From Streptomyces musisoli (GTDB lineage: Bacteria > Actinomycetota > Actinomycetes > Streptomycetales > Streptomycetaceae), in contig NZ_JAERRH010000010.1 of the NCBI RefSeq assembly GCF_016741855.1, forward strand, positions 186,001 through 250,000: DNA of 64,000 nt. The letters are read 5' to 3'. How positions within the stretch are numbered: the first letter of the stretch is position 1; the number at the start of each line of letters is the position of its first letter. A program made the translations under genes and the position numbers. The notes beneath the pieces were generated by a model. It was given only the letters and a program-made list of their open reading frames with translations, did no database searches and was not told the origin of the DNA. This document shows, in pieces, positions 1 to 8,363 of the stretch.

Positions 1-47
1 GGCGGCCCCGAGCACCAGCCCGAGTGACCCGCCGCGAGCCCGCCCCG

Positions 48-82
48 CGTGCCGGCAGACGCCCATGGGGCCTGCCGGCACG
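48..82 (-). terminator. Terminator downstream of thiC
   Basis: Two 11-base arms (48-58 and 72-82) are perfectly complementary, and a second short stem (61-64 with 68-71) lies inside the loop. The hairpin sits 20 bases past the thiC stop codon. There is no U tract, which is usual for Streptomyces terminators. Confidence 0.6.
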
Positions 83-102
83 GCCGGTTCACCGCGCGCG
101 GT

Positions 103-1887
103 TCAGTCGGCGATCGGCAGGTACACCCGGTTGCCGGAGGCCGCGAACTCCTTCGACTTCTGGGCCATGCCCTCCTCGATCTCGGCCCGGCTGCCGCCGT
201 GCTCACGCCGGATGTCCTGCGAGATCTTCATGCTGCAGAACTTCGGGCCGCACATGGAGCAGAAGTGGGCCGTCTTGGCGGGTTCGGCCGGCAGGGTCTC
301 GTCGTGGAACTCCCGTGCCGTGTCCGGGTCCAGAGCGAGGTTGAACTGGTCCTCCCACCGGAACTCGAAGCGGGCGTCGGACAGGGCGTCGTCCCACTCC
401 TGCGCACCGGGGTGCCCCTTGGCGAGGTCCGCCGCATGAGCGGCGATCTTGTAGGTGATGACACCGGTCTTGACGTCGTCCCGGTTGGGCAGGCCCAGGT
501 GCTCCTTGGGCGTGACGTAACAGAGCATCGCCGTGCCCCACCAGGCGATCATCGCGGCACCGATGCCGGAGGTGATGTGGTCGTACGCCGGCGCGACGTC
601 CGTGGTCAGCGGGCCGAGCGTATAGAACGGAGCTTCATCACAGATCTCCTGCTGAAGGTCGATGTTCTCCTTGATCTTGTGCATCGGGACGTGACCGGGG
701 CCCTCGATCATCGTCTGTACGTTGAAACGCTTGGCGATCCGGTTGAGTTCCCCGAGCGTGCGCAGTTCCGCGAACTGGGCCTCGTCGTTGGCGTCCGCGA
801 TCGATCCCGGCCGCAGGCCGTCGCCCAGCGAGTACGTGACGTCGTAGGCGGCGAGGATCTCGCAGAGTTCTTCGAAGTTCTCGTACAGGAACGATTCCTT
901 GTGGTGCGCCAGGCACCACGCGGCCATGATCGAACCGCCGCGCGAGACGATGCCCGTCTTGCGGTTGGCGGTCAGCGGGACGTACGCCAGCCGGACGCCG
1001 GCGTGGACGGTCATGTAGTCCACGCCCTGCTCGGCCTGCTCGATGACGGTGTCCTTGTAGATCTCCCAGGTCAGTTCCTCGGCCCTGCCGTCGACCTTCT
1101 CCAGGGCCTGGTAGAGCGGCACCGTGCCGATGGGGACGGGGGAGTTGCGCAGCACCCACTCGCGGGTGGTGTGGATGTTGCGGCCGGTTGACAGGTCCAT
1201 GACCGTATCGGCACCCCAGCGGGTCGCCCAGGTCATCTTCTCGACCTCCTCCTCGATGGAGGACGTCACCGCGGAGTTGCCGATGTTGGCGTTGACCTTC
1301 ACCAGGAACCGCTTGCCGATGATCATCGGCTCGATCTCCGGGTGGTTGACGTTGGCCGGCAGCACGGCCCGGCCCGCCGCGATCTCCTCGCGGACCACCT
1401 CGGGCGAGACGTTCTCCCGGAGGGCCACGAACTCCATCTCCGGCGTGATCTCGCCCCTGCGGGCGTACGCGAGCTGCGTCACCGCCTGGCCGCCGCGGCC
1501 CCGCCGCGGCTGGCGCGGGCGACCGGGGAAGACCGCGTCCAGGTTCCGCAGCCCGCCGCGCGGCGCGGTGTGCTTGATCCCGTCGTCCTCGGGACGGACG
1601 GGACGGCCCGCGTACTCCTCGGTGTCGCCGCGGGCGACGATCCAGTTCTCGCGCAGCGGCGACAGGCCCCTGCGGACGTCGGTGTCGACGAGTGGATCGG
1701 TGTACGGGCCCGATGTGTCGTACAGCGTGACCGACTGCCCGTTGGTGAGGTGCACCTGACGGACCGGCACTCGCAGGTCGGGGCGCGTGCCCTCGACGTA
1801 TGCCTTGTGCCAGCCGATGGACTTCCCGGCTTCCTGGGACTTCTCGTCCTGAACGGAGACAGGCGTGCGTGCGTCCTTGTTGGTCAT
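103..1887 (-). CDS. thiC: Phosphomethylpyrimidine synthase ThiC
   Basis: A 594-residue radical-SAM enzyme that rearranges aminoimidazole ribotide into hydroxymethylpyrimidine phosphate, the pyrimidine half of thiamine. The C-terminal cluster motif CSMCGPKFC (Cys543, 546 and 551, CxxCxxxxC) is the ThiC iron-sulfur ligand set, and the length is normal for the family. The ATG at 1887 follows a GGGAGTAGG ribosome site that is the 3' edge of a TPP riboswitch, so translation is probably shut off by thiamine pyrophosphate. It stands alone, not in a thiamine operon. The neighbouring gene is divergent. Confidence 0.97.
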   Translation of the reverse strand: MTNKDARTPVSVQDEKSQEAGKSIGWHKAYVEGTRPDLRVPVRQVHLTNGQSVTLYDTSGPYTDPLVDTDVRRGLSPLRENWIVARGDTEEYAGRPVRPEDDGIKHTAPRGGLRNLDAVFPGRPRQPRRGRGGQAVTQLAYARRGEITPEMEFVALRENVSPEVVREEIAAGRAVLPANVNHPEIEPMIIGKRFLVKVNANIGNSAVTSSIEEEVEKMTWATRWGADTVMDLSTGRNIHTTREWVLRNSPVPIGTVPLYQALEKVDGRAEELTWEIYKDTVIEQAEQGVDYMTVHAGVRLAYVPLTANRKTGIVSRGGSIMAAWCLAHHKESFLYENFEELCEILAAYDVTYSLGDGLRPGSIADANDEAQFAELRTLGELNRIAKRFNVQTMIEGPGHVPMHKIKENIDLQQEICDEAPFYTLGPLTTDVAPAYDHITSGIGAAMIAWWGTAMLCYVTPKEHLGLPNRDDVKTGVITYKIAAHAADLAKGHPGAQEWDDALSDARFEFRWEDQFNLALDPDTAREFHDETLPAEPAKTAHFCSMCGPKFCSMKISQDIRREHGGSRAEIEEGMAQKSKEFAASGNRVYLPIAD

Positions 1888-1892
1888 GAGAC

Positions 1893-2046
1893 CTACTCCC
1901 TACGCCGGCATTACCCGGTAACAGGTTCGGCGGTCGACGCAGCGGTTTCCGTCTGCCGGCGTTTCCCGCGGAACAGCGTCCGTTCCACGTGAAACATCAG
2001 GTCTACGGAGGTCAGCGCCCTCTCAGCCCGGTGCTCCGAGCTCCCG
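1893..2046 (-). promoter_or_regulatory. TPP riboswitch (THI element) in the thiC leader, with parS in its variable arm
   Basis: Read on the minus strand, the leader contains the conserved blocks in order: CTCGGAGC, CTGAGA (2026-2021), GAACCTG (1928-1922), then GGGTAATGCCGGCGTAGGGAG ending beside the thiC ribosome site. These are the sensing parts of the TPP aptamer. Between CTGAGA and GAACCTG lies a long variable region of about 92 bases. It includes a 14-bp near-perfect hairpin (arms 1961-1974 and 1982-1995, 7-base loop), and one arm of that hairpin is a ParB-binding parS site. The GGGAG overlap with the ribosome site suggests control of translation start. Confidence 0.93.
1982..1995. other. 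parS: parS site 1 (one mismatch)
   Basis: GTTCCACGTGAAAC differs from the palindromic actinobacterial parS consensus GTTTCACGTGAAAC at one base. It lies in the untranslated thiC leader, inside the TPP riboswitch. Confidence 0.8.
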
Positions 2047-2128
2047 CGTGTGCAAAGGTGTCTCCACGCTAGCGTCATGTGTGGCGCACTGAACAGTGGG
2101 CCCCCACCGTTCTTGGGATGATCGGGTC

Positions 2129-3562
2129 GTGACCAGGATGGAGCAGTACCCCTACCAGCCCCCCGAGCCGCCCCACCGAGACGGCCCGGAGCAGGGCATC
2201 GGACACGACTCCGCAGGCGCCGACGAAGCCGGCCCCGGCCCCGGTCACTCGCACGGCCACAGCCACAGCCACAGCCACGGTCCCGCCGCCCCCGTCTCCC
2301 AGCACCTGCGCAAGGTCATCGCGGCGATCCTGGTTCCCTTCACCGCGGCGGTCCTGGTCGGCCTCGTGGTGCTCTGGCCCGGACACGCCCCGTCCCACAA
2401 GCGCACCGGCGTCGGCTTCGACCGGCAGACCCAGCAGGCCACGGTCACCCGGGTCGTCGAGGTGAGCTGCAAGTCGGTGAACGCCTCGGGCGTGCCACCG
2501 ACCGGCGACACCTCCACCGCCGAGGGCACTTCCGCTCAGCAGCAGGCCGAGAGAACCTGCAAGAAGGCGACCATCCGGGTCGACACCGGCAAGGACGAGG
2601 GCCGTACGTTCACGGAGGTCGTGCAGCCGGACCAGTCCCGGCAGCTGCACCAGGGCGAGGAGGTCGTGGTCGCCTACGAGCCCTCGGCCCCGAAGGAACT
2701 TCAGTACTCGGTGACCGATGTGAACCGGAAGCTCCCGATGACACTGCTCGCGGGGATCTTCGCGGCGGCCGTCGTCCTGGTGGGCCGGCTGCGTGGTGTC
2801 ATGGCACTGGTCGCGCTGGCCGTGAGCTTCCTGGTGCTGACGCTGTTCATCCTGCCGGCGATCCTGGAGGGGGCGAATCCGCTGCTGGTGGCCGTGGTCG
2901 GGTCGAGCGCCATCATGCTGATCGCCCTGTACATGTGCCACGGCCTGTCGGCCCGTACGTCGGTGGCGGTGCTCGGCACGCTGATCTCCCTGTCGCTGAT
3001 CGGCGTGCTCGGCTCGCTGTTCATCGGCTGGGCCTCGCTGACCGGCAACACGGACGACAACACCGGCCTGATCCACGGCCTGTACCCGTCGATCGACATG
3101 AGCGGTCTGCTGCTGGCAGGGGTCATCATCGGTTCGCTCGGCGTCCTGGACGACGTGACGGTGACCCAGACGTCGGCCGTCTGGGAGCTGCACGAGGCCA
3201 ACCCGTCGATGGGCTGGCGCGGGCTGTACCGGGCGGGCATCCGCATCGGCCGCGACCACATCGCCTCCGTGGTCAACACCCTGGTGCTCGCCTACGCCGG
3301 TGCCGCACTGCCGTTGCTGCTGCTGTTCTCGATCGCGCAGAGCAGCGTCGGAACGGTGGCCAACAGCGAGCTGGTGGCCGAGGAGATCGTGCGCACGCTG
3401 GTGGGCTCGATCGGTCTGGTCGCCTCGGTCCCGGTCACCACGGCGCTGGCCGCGCTGGTGGTGTCGGCCGACCGGCCCGGCCCGGCTGCCGCGGCGTCCG
3501 CCGGAGCCCGGCCGGCTCCGGCTCCGGCGCGCGGCGGTCGGGGCCGGCGCCGCAAGCGGTGA
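2129..3562 (+). CDS. YibE/F-family multipass membrane protein
   Basis: A membrane protein of about 477 residues resembling the YibE/F family, whose function is not established. The N-terminus is Pro/His-rich, with a run of alternating His and Ser/Gly encoded around 2247-2280. A first membrane segment is followed by an extracytoplasmic domain of about 110 residues, then six or more hydrophobic segments, including the family-typical stretch with GVLDDVTVTQTSAVWEL near the middle of the membrane domain. The start is uncertain: GTG 2096, GTG 2129 and ATG 2138 are all in frame and none has a strong ribosome site. The C-terminus ends in a basic Arg/Gly tail. It is transcribed away from thiC. Confidence 0.85.
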   Translation: MTRMEQYPYQPPEPPHRDGPEQGIGHDSAGADEAGPGPGHSHGHSHSHSHGPAAPVSQHLRKVIAAILVPFTAAVLVGLVVLWPGHAPSHKRTGVGFDRQTQQATVTRVVEVSCKSVNASGVPPTGDTSTAEGTSAQQQAERTCKKATIRVDTGKDEGRTFTEVVQPDQSRQLHQGEEVVVAYEPSAPKELQYSVTDVNRKLPMTLLAGIFAAAVVLVGRLRGVMALVALAVSFLVLTLFILPAILEGANPLLVAVVGSSAIMLIALYMCHGLSARTSVAVLGTLISLSLIGVLGSLFIGWASLTGNTDDNTGLIHGLYPSIDMSGLLLAGVIIGSLGVLDDVTVTQTSAVWELHEANPSMGWRGLYRAGIRIGRDHIASVVNTLVLAYAGAALPLLLLFSIAQSSVGTVANSELVAEEIVRTLVGSIGLVASVPVTTALAALVVSADRPGPAAAASAGARPAPAPARGGRGRRRKR

Positions 3563-3589
3563 GTGCGGCGGGGGCGGACACCCACTGAA

Positions 3590-3609
3590 GAAGCGTTCCT
3601 GCACGCTTC
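3590..3609. terminator. Weak bidirectional hairpin between convergent genes
   Basis: A 7-bp perfect stem (3590-3596 with 3603-3609) lies in the 90-bp gap between the convergent YibE/F gene and ssgA. It is short, so the terminator role is tentative. Confidence 0.3.
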
Positions 3610-3652
3610 CTGTCGGCCCGGCGGAGCGCCCGGCGCCCCGTGCGGCAGCACT

Positions 3653-4090
3653 TCAGCCGGCGCTCTGCTCCTCGGCCAGGATGCGGTCCAGAGCCTCGTC
3701 GAGATGAGCGTCGAAGTCGGCCAGCGCACCCTCCTGGCCGAGCGGCACGAGCTTGTCCGTGCGGTCGAGGAAGGCCACGAGCGGAGGCGCCGAGGAACGG
3801 AACAGGGCCTGGTCACCGCCGACCTGAAGCCTGATCAGCACCTCGCCCAGCAGCTCGGAGTCGGCGGGGGCGATGCGCACATCTCCCTCCCCGCACGGAC
3901 GGCCGACCCCGTCGATCAGCAGCTCCCGCCCGAAAGCCCAGGTCACCGGTGCATCGCCGGGCAGATGGAAGGTGAGCCGCACGGCATAGGGATCATCGGT
4001 CTCGTAGCGCAACTCCACCGGGATGCGGAAGGAGAGCTCCTCCGACACGAGAAAGCTCATCATGACTTCTGCCTGTACGGACTCGCGCAT
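3653..4090 (-). CDS. ssgA: Sporulation and cell division protein SsgA
   Basis: A 145-residue SsgA-like protein, a family restricted to morphologically complex actinomycetes. SsgA activates sporulation-specific septation and marks sites of peptidoglycan growth. The core SFLVSEELSFRIPVELRYE and the end LDEALDRILAEEQSAG match SsgA itself better than the other Ssg paralogues, as I recall them. The ATG at 4090 follows GGGGTAGG. A shorter start (ATG 4060, MSFLV) gives the 135-136 residue form usually annotated. The regulator gene ssgR lies directly upstream on the same strand, an arrangement specific to ssgA. Confidence 0.95.
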   Translation of the reverse strand: MRESVQAEVMMSFLVSEELSFRIPVELRYETDDPYAVRLTFHLPGDAPVTWAFGRELLIDGVGRPCGEGDVRIAPADSELLGEVLIRLQVGGDQALFRSSAPPLVAFLDRTDKLVPLGQEGALADFDAHLDEALDRILAEEQSAG

Positions 4091-4189
4091 CGCCTACCCC
4101 GTCATATGACATCGACTGGCCGAGTTTGAACCCTCTGACCGTGGTCAAATCTTGCTGAAAGTACACAGGAGATCACAAGGAGTAAGTTT

Positions 4190-5155
4190 TCAGATACTGA
4201 TAGAGAGAGCGAGCGACCCCAGATGCCGCCCGATCTCCGCCTGCAACCCGCGGGCAGCGGGCAGCAGCCGGTCGGCCTGGTGGGCGGGGAGCGAGATGGC
4301 CATGGTGGCCGCGGTGGTGCCGAGCGTGATGGGGACCGCCGCGCAGACCGTCCCGACCGCGTACTCCTGACGCTCCACCACCGGCTCCATCCGCCGCATC
4401 CGGGCCAGTCTCCGCAGCAGCCCGTCGTTGTCCCGCACCGTGTACGGCGTGACGGGACGCACGGGATACCGGGCGAGGTGGTCGCGCCGTGCGTCCTCGT
4501 CCAGTTGGGAGAGCAGACACTGGCCGATCGCGTGCGCATGGCCGGTCTCACGGAAGTCCGCCCACTCCTCGACCGCGGGCGTCTGAAGGGAGTCGGAGAC
4601 GCACATGACCTCGATCTCGCCGTCCCGGTACAGCGCGTAGTACACCGGCACACCGATGGAATCGCGCCAGTGCGCAAGGGTGTCGGCCACCGTGCTGCGA
4701 CGTTTCTGCTGCGCTCCGCTGCGGCTCAGGCGCTCTGTCGCCTCACCGAGGAAGAACAGCCCCTTCTCCCGGCGCAGATAGCCCTCGTGCACCAGGGTGC
4801 GCAGCAGGTGGTACGTGGTGGGCAGCGCGAGACCGGTCTCGCGGGCGAGCTGTTTGGCGGGGGCGCCGTAGGCGTGCGCGGCGACGGACTCCAGCAGGCG
4901 CATGGCCCGCTGGACGGATCCGATGAGCGTCGCGGCGGGCGTGGCGGTGGATGCGGCGGCCGGTTGTTCCGGCAGGCCGGCGGAGGGCGGTGATCCGGAG
5001 ACGGCCGCGGGATGCGGGGGTTTGGGGATGTCCGCTGTGTGGACGCGTACCTGACCGGATACGGCCAGCGGGGCCGGCCGCTGGACGGGGGGAGCACAGG
5101 GTCGGGGTACGGCGGGTGCGTGGGGGTCAGCCGGTGCGGTGTCAACCGTGGCCAA
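4190..5155 (-). CDS. ssgR: IclR-family regulator SsgR
   Basis: An IclR-type activator. An N-terminal winged helix (QLARETGLALPTTYHLLRTL, after about residue 80) is followed by the IclR effector-binding domain. In Streptomyces, SsgR activates the adjacent ssgA gene. The first 75 residues are Pro/Ala-rich low complexity, and the TTG start at 5155 is only the longest option. A start nearer the helix-turn-helix would give a normal IclR length of about 240-250 residues. A gap of about 100 bases to ssgA leaves room for a separate ssgA promoter. Confidence 0.92.
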   Translation of the reverse strand: MATVDTAPADPHAPAVPRPCAPPVQRPAPLAVSGQVRVHTADIPKPPHPAAVSGSPPSAGLPEQPAAASTATPAATLIGSVQRAMRLLESVAAHAYGAPAKQLARETGLALPTTYHLLRTLVHEGYLRREKGLFFLGEATERLSRSGAQQKRRSTVADTLAHWRDSIGVPVYYALYRDGEIEVMCVSDSLQTPAVEEWADFRETGHAHAIGQCLLSQLDEDARRDHLARYPVRPVTPYTVRDNDGLLRRLARMRRMEPVVERQEYAVGTVCAAVPITLGTTAATMAISLPAHQADRLLPAARGLQAEIGRHLGSLALSISI

Positions 5156-5352
5156 GGGTCACTCCCGAGGGGCGAGGGGGGAGCCCGTGCGGGGGAAGAG
5201 CACGGAGGGGGATGCGTCACCCACGGCGCCGGAACCCCGTGGGGAGTTCCGGACTTTAACCGTCCGCCACCGCGCGCAGACGGCTCCCGGGAAAACTTCC
5301 CTCGCCCGAGGGAACCGATCCTCCCATCATCGAGCACCGGTTCCCAGAAGCC

Positions 5353-5565
5353 TCACCAGTCGCTGCGCGACGAGGCACTCCCCATGAACTTGCGCACGAC
5401 GTAGATCAGTCCGCCGACCAGGGCGACGAAGACCAGCGCCTTGAAGAGCAGGCCGATCACGAAACCGACCACGGTCGCTATCAGGCCGCCGAACACGACC
5501 AGGGCGATGACCGGCACCGCGACCCACTTCACCCACCACGGAAGCCCCGCGAAGATCTCTCGCAT
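5353..5565 (-). CDS. Small two-segment membrane protein (DUF5326-like)
   Basis: A 70-residue protein, almost entirely two hydrophobic segments separated by a short turn and ending in the charged tail RKFMGSASSRSDW. It resembles the small Streptomyces DUF5326 proteins, whose function is unknown. The ATG at 5565 is preceded by AAAGGACGAGG. It lies between ssgR and a cupin gene, all on the minus strand with gaps of over 100 bases, so co-transcription is not obvious. Confidence 0.85.
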   Translation of the reverse strand: MREIFAGLPWWVKWVAVPVIALVVFGGLIATVVGFVIGLLFKALVFVALVGGLIYVVRKFMGSASSRSDW

Positions 5566-5699
5566 CGCCCTCGTCCTTTGCGTTCTCGTGCGTTGTCGAT
5601 GTTCCGCACTCGATGCTAGGGCCGCCGAGGGCCTCCGAGGGGGCCTCGCGCCCCTTGTCCTCCCCTGACCCGTCCCCTAGGGAACCCTGAGTCCCGGGC

Positions 5700-6017
5700 T
5701 CACGCCTCGGGCGGAGAGAACACGACGAGCACCCTGAGGTCCTCGCTGATGTGGTGGAACTTGTGGGCGACGCCGGCGGGCACGTACACCACGCTGCCCC
5801 GCGCCACCTGGGTCGTCTCCGAACCGACCGTGATGGAGGCCCGGCCGCTGACCACGAAGTACACCTCGTCCTGACTGTGCGGCTGCTGCGGGTCGTGCTC
5901 GCCCGCGTTGAGGGCGTACAGACCGACCGACATGTTCCGCTCGCGCAGGAACTGCAGGTAGGCACCCTCGTTGGCGGCGCGTTCCGCCTCCAGTTCGTCC
6001 AGCCGGAATGCCTTCAT
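5700..6017 (-). CDS. Cupin domain protein
   Basis: A single-domain cupin of 105 residues. The metal-binding cupin motif 1 is visible as QPHSQDEVYFVVSGRA (His, His-like, Glu ligands) and motif 2 as VYVPAGVAHKFHHI. Such small cupins bind a metal and usually a small organic ligand; the substrate cannot be deduced. The ATG at 6017 gives the compact domain. A longer open frame continues upstream but would be antisense to the divergent holin-like gene. Confidence 0.85.
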   Translation of the reverse strand: MKAFRLDELEAERAANEGAYLQFLRERNMSVGLYALNAGEHDPQQPHSQDEVYFVVSGRASITVGSETTQVARGSVVYVPAGVAHKFHHISEDLRVLVVFSPPEA

Positions 6018-6122
6018 CGCCGCTGCCGCCCTCGCCTCACCGCTCGCCGTTCCACTGCTCGCCGTCACATCGCTCGCCGCCTGCCCGGTCAGTGCCCGTC
6101 CAGGTCTGCCACGATCAGACAC

Positions 6123-6500
6123 ATGAAGAATTTCGTAGTCAAGACGATCGCCAACGCGGGCGCCCTGGCGGTTGCCGTGTGGCTGCTCGACAAGATCACC
6201 CTGACCGGTGACAGCACCGCGAAGAAGGCCGGCACGCTGATCGTCGTCGCGCTGATCTTCGGCTTGGTGAACTGGTTGGTCAAGCCGATCGTGAAGGTCC
6301 TCACCTTCCCGCTGTTCATCCTGACCCTGGGCCTGATCACCCTGGTGGTGAACGCGCTGATGCTGCTGCTGACCTCCTGGGTGTGCGGCAAGCTCGACCT
6401 GAGTTTCCACGTGGAGGGCTTCTGGACGGCCGTTCTCGGCGGTCTGATCATCTCCGTCGTCTCCTGGGCGCTGCACGTCGTCCTGCCGGACGAGGACTGA
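6123..6500 (+). CDS. Phage-holin-family (YvlD-like) membrane protein
   Basis: A 125-residue protein with four hydrophobic segments, of the Phage_holin_4_2/YvlD type found widely in bacterial chromosomes without any link to phage lysis. Typical pieces are LIVVALIFGLVNWLVKPIVK and FPLFILTLGLITLVVNALML. The ATG at 6123 is chosen because the protein begins at the first hydrophobic segment. It is 7 bases upstream of the phosphatase gene, so the two are probably one operon. Confidence 0.88.
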   Translation: MKNFVVKTIANAGALAVAVWLLDKITLTGDSTAKKAGTLIVVALIFGLVNWLVKPIVKVLTFPLFILTLGLITLVVNALMLLLTSWVCGKLDLSFHVEGFWTAVLGGLIISVVSWALHVVLPDED

Positions 6501-6507
6501 GCGCGCC

Positions 6508-6999
6508 ATGACCTACCGCGTCTGCTTCGTGTGCACCGGCAACATCTGCCGCTCCCCGATGGCCGAGTCCGTCTTCCGCGCGCGTGTGGCGGAGGCCGGG
6601 CTGGAGGACCTGGTGGTGGCCGACAGCGCCGGCACCGGCGGCTGGCACGAGGGCGAACCGGCCGACCCGCGCACCGTCTCCGTCCTGGAGGAGCACGGCT
6701 ACGACGGCGAGCACACCGCCCGCCGGTTCCAGCCGTCGTGGTTCGCCCGCCTCGACCTGGTGATAGCCCTGGACGCCGGCCACCTCAGGGCCCTGCGGCG
6801 GCTGGCGCCCACCGAGCAGGACGCGCGCAAGATCCGCCTGCTCTCCTCCTACGCCCCGGCCGCCGGTGACGACCTGGACGTACCGGACCCGTACTACGGG
6901 GGCCGGGACGGCTTCGAGGAGTGCCTTGAGATGGTGGAGGCGGCGAGCACCGGTCTGCTCGCCGCCGTACGGGAAGAACTGGAGGGACGGGCCGCATGA
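6508..6999 (+). CDS. ptpA: Low-molecular-weight protein-tyrosine phosphatase PtpA
   Basis: A 163-residue phosphatase. The P-loop CTGNICRS at residues 9-16 (nucleophile Cys9, Arg15) starts the protein, and the general-acid loop DVPDPYYGG is near residue 127, as in all low-molecular-weight PTPs. The S. coelicolor counterpart at this location, PtpA, dephosphorylates tyrosine-phosphorylated proteins and affects secondary metabolism. The stop codon overlaps the next start (ATGA), so it is translationally coupled to the PLP enzyme downstream. Confidence 0.95.
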   Translation: MTYRVCFVCTGNICRSPMAESVFRARVAEAGLEDLVVADSAGTGGWHEGEPADPRTVSVLEEHGYDGEHTARRFQPSWFARLDLVIALDAGHLRALRRLAPTEQDARKIRLLSSYAPAAGDDLDVPDPYYGGRDGFEECLEMVEAASTGLLAAVREELEGRAA

Positions 7000-8144
7000 G
7001 CGATGGCACGAAGGGCGAGGGCCGCACCGGCGACGGCACGCGCGCGGTGCGGGCGGGTCTGCCCGAGCCGGTCAAGCACGAGCCGACCCTGCCCGGCCCG
7101 GTCTTCGCGGCGCACTTCCACCTGCCCGGCGAGGTGACGGGACCGTACCTGTACGGCCGGGACGACAACCCGACCTGGACGCTCCTGGAGCGGGCCATCG
7201 GCGAGCTGGAGGCCCCTGGGCGGGAGGACGTCGAGACGCTGGTGTTCGCCTCCGGCATGGCGGCGATCTCCTCCGTACTGTTCTCACAGTTGCGTGCCGG
7301 GGACGCGGTCGTGCTGCCGTCCGACGGCTACCAGGTGCTGCCGATGGTCGGCGCCCAGCTGGAGGCCTACGGCATCGAGGTGCGCACCGCGCCGACCGGG
7401 GGCGACGCCCAGCTGGAGCTGCTCGACGGGGCGCGGCTGCTGTGGATCGAGTCGCCGTCGAATCCCGGGCTCGACGTGTGCGACATCCGGCGGCTGGCGG
7501 AGGCGGCACACGCGCGTGGTGCCCTGGTGGCCGTCGACAACACCCTCGCCACGCCGCTCGGGCAGCGCCCGCTGGAGCTGGGCGCCGACTTCTCCGTGGC
7601 CAGTGGCACCAAGCAGCTCACCGGACACGGCGACGTCCTGCTGGGCTATGTCAGCGGCCGGGACGCCGAGGCGATGGCCGCCGTCCGCCGTTGGCGCAAG
7701 ATCGTCGGCGCGATCTCGGGCCCCATGGAGGCCTGGCTCGCGCACCGTTCCATCGCCACGCTCCAGCTGCGCGTCGACCGGCAGAACGCCACGGCCCTCG
7801 CCGTCGCGGAGGCACTGCGGCAACGGCCCGAGGTCGCCGACCTGCGTTATCCGGGGCTGCCCGACGACCCCTCGCACAAGATCGCGGCGCAGCAGATGCG
7901 GCGCTTCGGCTGTGTCGTCTCGTTCACGCTGCCCACGCGTGCGCGTGCCGAGCGTTTCCTCGCGGCCCTGCGCCTGATGGAGGACGCGACGAGCTTCGGC
8001 GGGGTGCGGTCCACGGCCGAGCGCCGTCGCCGCTGGGGAGGGGACGCCGTCCCGGAGGGGTTCGTCCGCATGTCGGTCGGCGCGGAGGATCCCGAGGACC
8101 TGGTGTCCGACATCCTGCGCGCCCTGGACGAGTCCGCCGGGTAG
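6996..8144 (+). CDS. Cystathionine gamma-lyase-type PLP enzyme
   Basis: A 382-residue Cys/Met-metabolism PLP enzyme. The cofactor lysine is Lys206 in SGTKQLTGHGD. ASGMAAISS (cofactor phosphate binding) and ESPSNPG are also visible. The reaction is probably cleavage of cystathionine or a related thioether to cysteine, 2-oxobutyrate and ammonia, but related synthases share these motifs. Its ATG overlaps the ptpA stop codon. A strong hairpin follows the stop, ending the holin-ptpA-lyase unit. Confidence 0.9.
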   Translation: MSDGTKGEGRTGDGTRAVRAGLPEPVKHEPTLPGPVFAAHFHLPGEVTGPYLYGRDDNPTWTLLERAIGELEAPGREDVETLVFASGMAAISSVLFSQLRAGDAVVLPSDGYQVLPMVGAQLEAYGIEVRTAPTGGDAQLELLDGARLLWIESPSNPGLDVCDIRRLAEAAHARGALVAVDNTLATPLGQRPLELGADFSVASGTKQLTGHGDVLLGYVSGRDAEAMAAVRRWRKIVGAISGPMEAWLAHRSIATLQLRVDRQNATALAVAEALRQRPEVADLRYPGLPDDPSHKIAAQQMRRFGCVVSFTLPTRARAERFLAALRLMEDATSFGGVRSTAERRRRWGGDAVPEGFVRMSVGAEDPEDLVSDILRALDESAG

Positions 8145-8177
8145 GCGCTTCCGCATCCGCCCGCCGATGTCTCCGCG

Positions 8178-8212
8178 ACGGTCCGAGCCTCCCCCCTCGT
8201 GGCTCGGACCGT
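8178..8212 (+). terminator. Terminator after the cystathionine lyase gene
   Basis: A perfect 12-bp stem (8178-8189 with 8201-8212) with an 11-base loop, 33 bases after the stop codon. Confidence 0.75.
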
Positions 8213-8363
8213 CTACGGCTCCCACAGGGGAAAGACCGCGCGAACAAGGCTAGTTGACTCTCTGTCAGTGTCCAATCACAGTAGCGACAGCGACCTATCG
8301 ACTTATTTATAGTTGGCACCTGCCTGGAGGCCGGAGGAGGGCAGGGACAGGGGAGGGCTTGCC

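Noticed and set aside
1..27. Possible 3' end of a plus-strand gene (GGPEHQPE then stop)
   Set aside because: Only eight codons are visible at the window edge; nothing distinguishes it from a chance frame.
6409..6416. CACGTG in the holin-like gene and similar CACGTG cores elsewhere
   Set aside because: The flanking bases do not match parS (GTTT...AAAC); the six-base core alone is expected by chance.
6123..6500. Prophage remnant suggested by the holin family name
   Set aside because: No other phage gene is nearby and this family is common in ordinary chromosomes.
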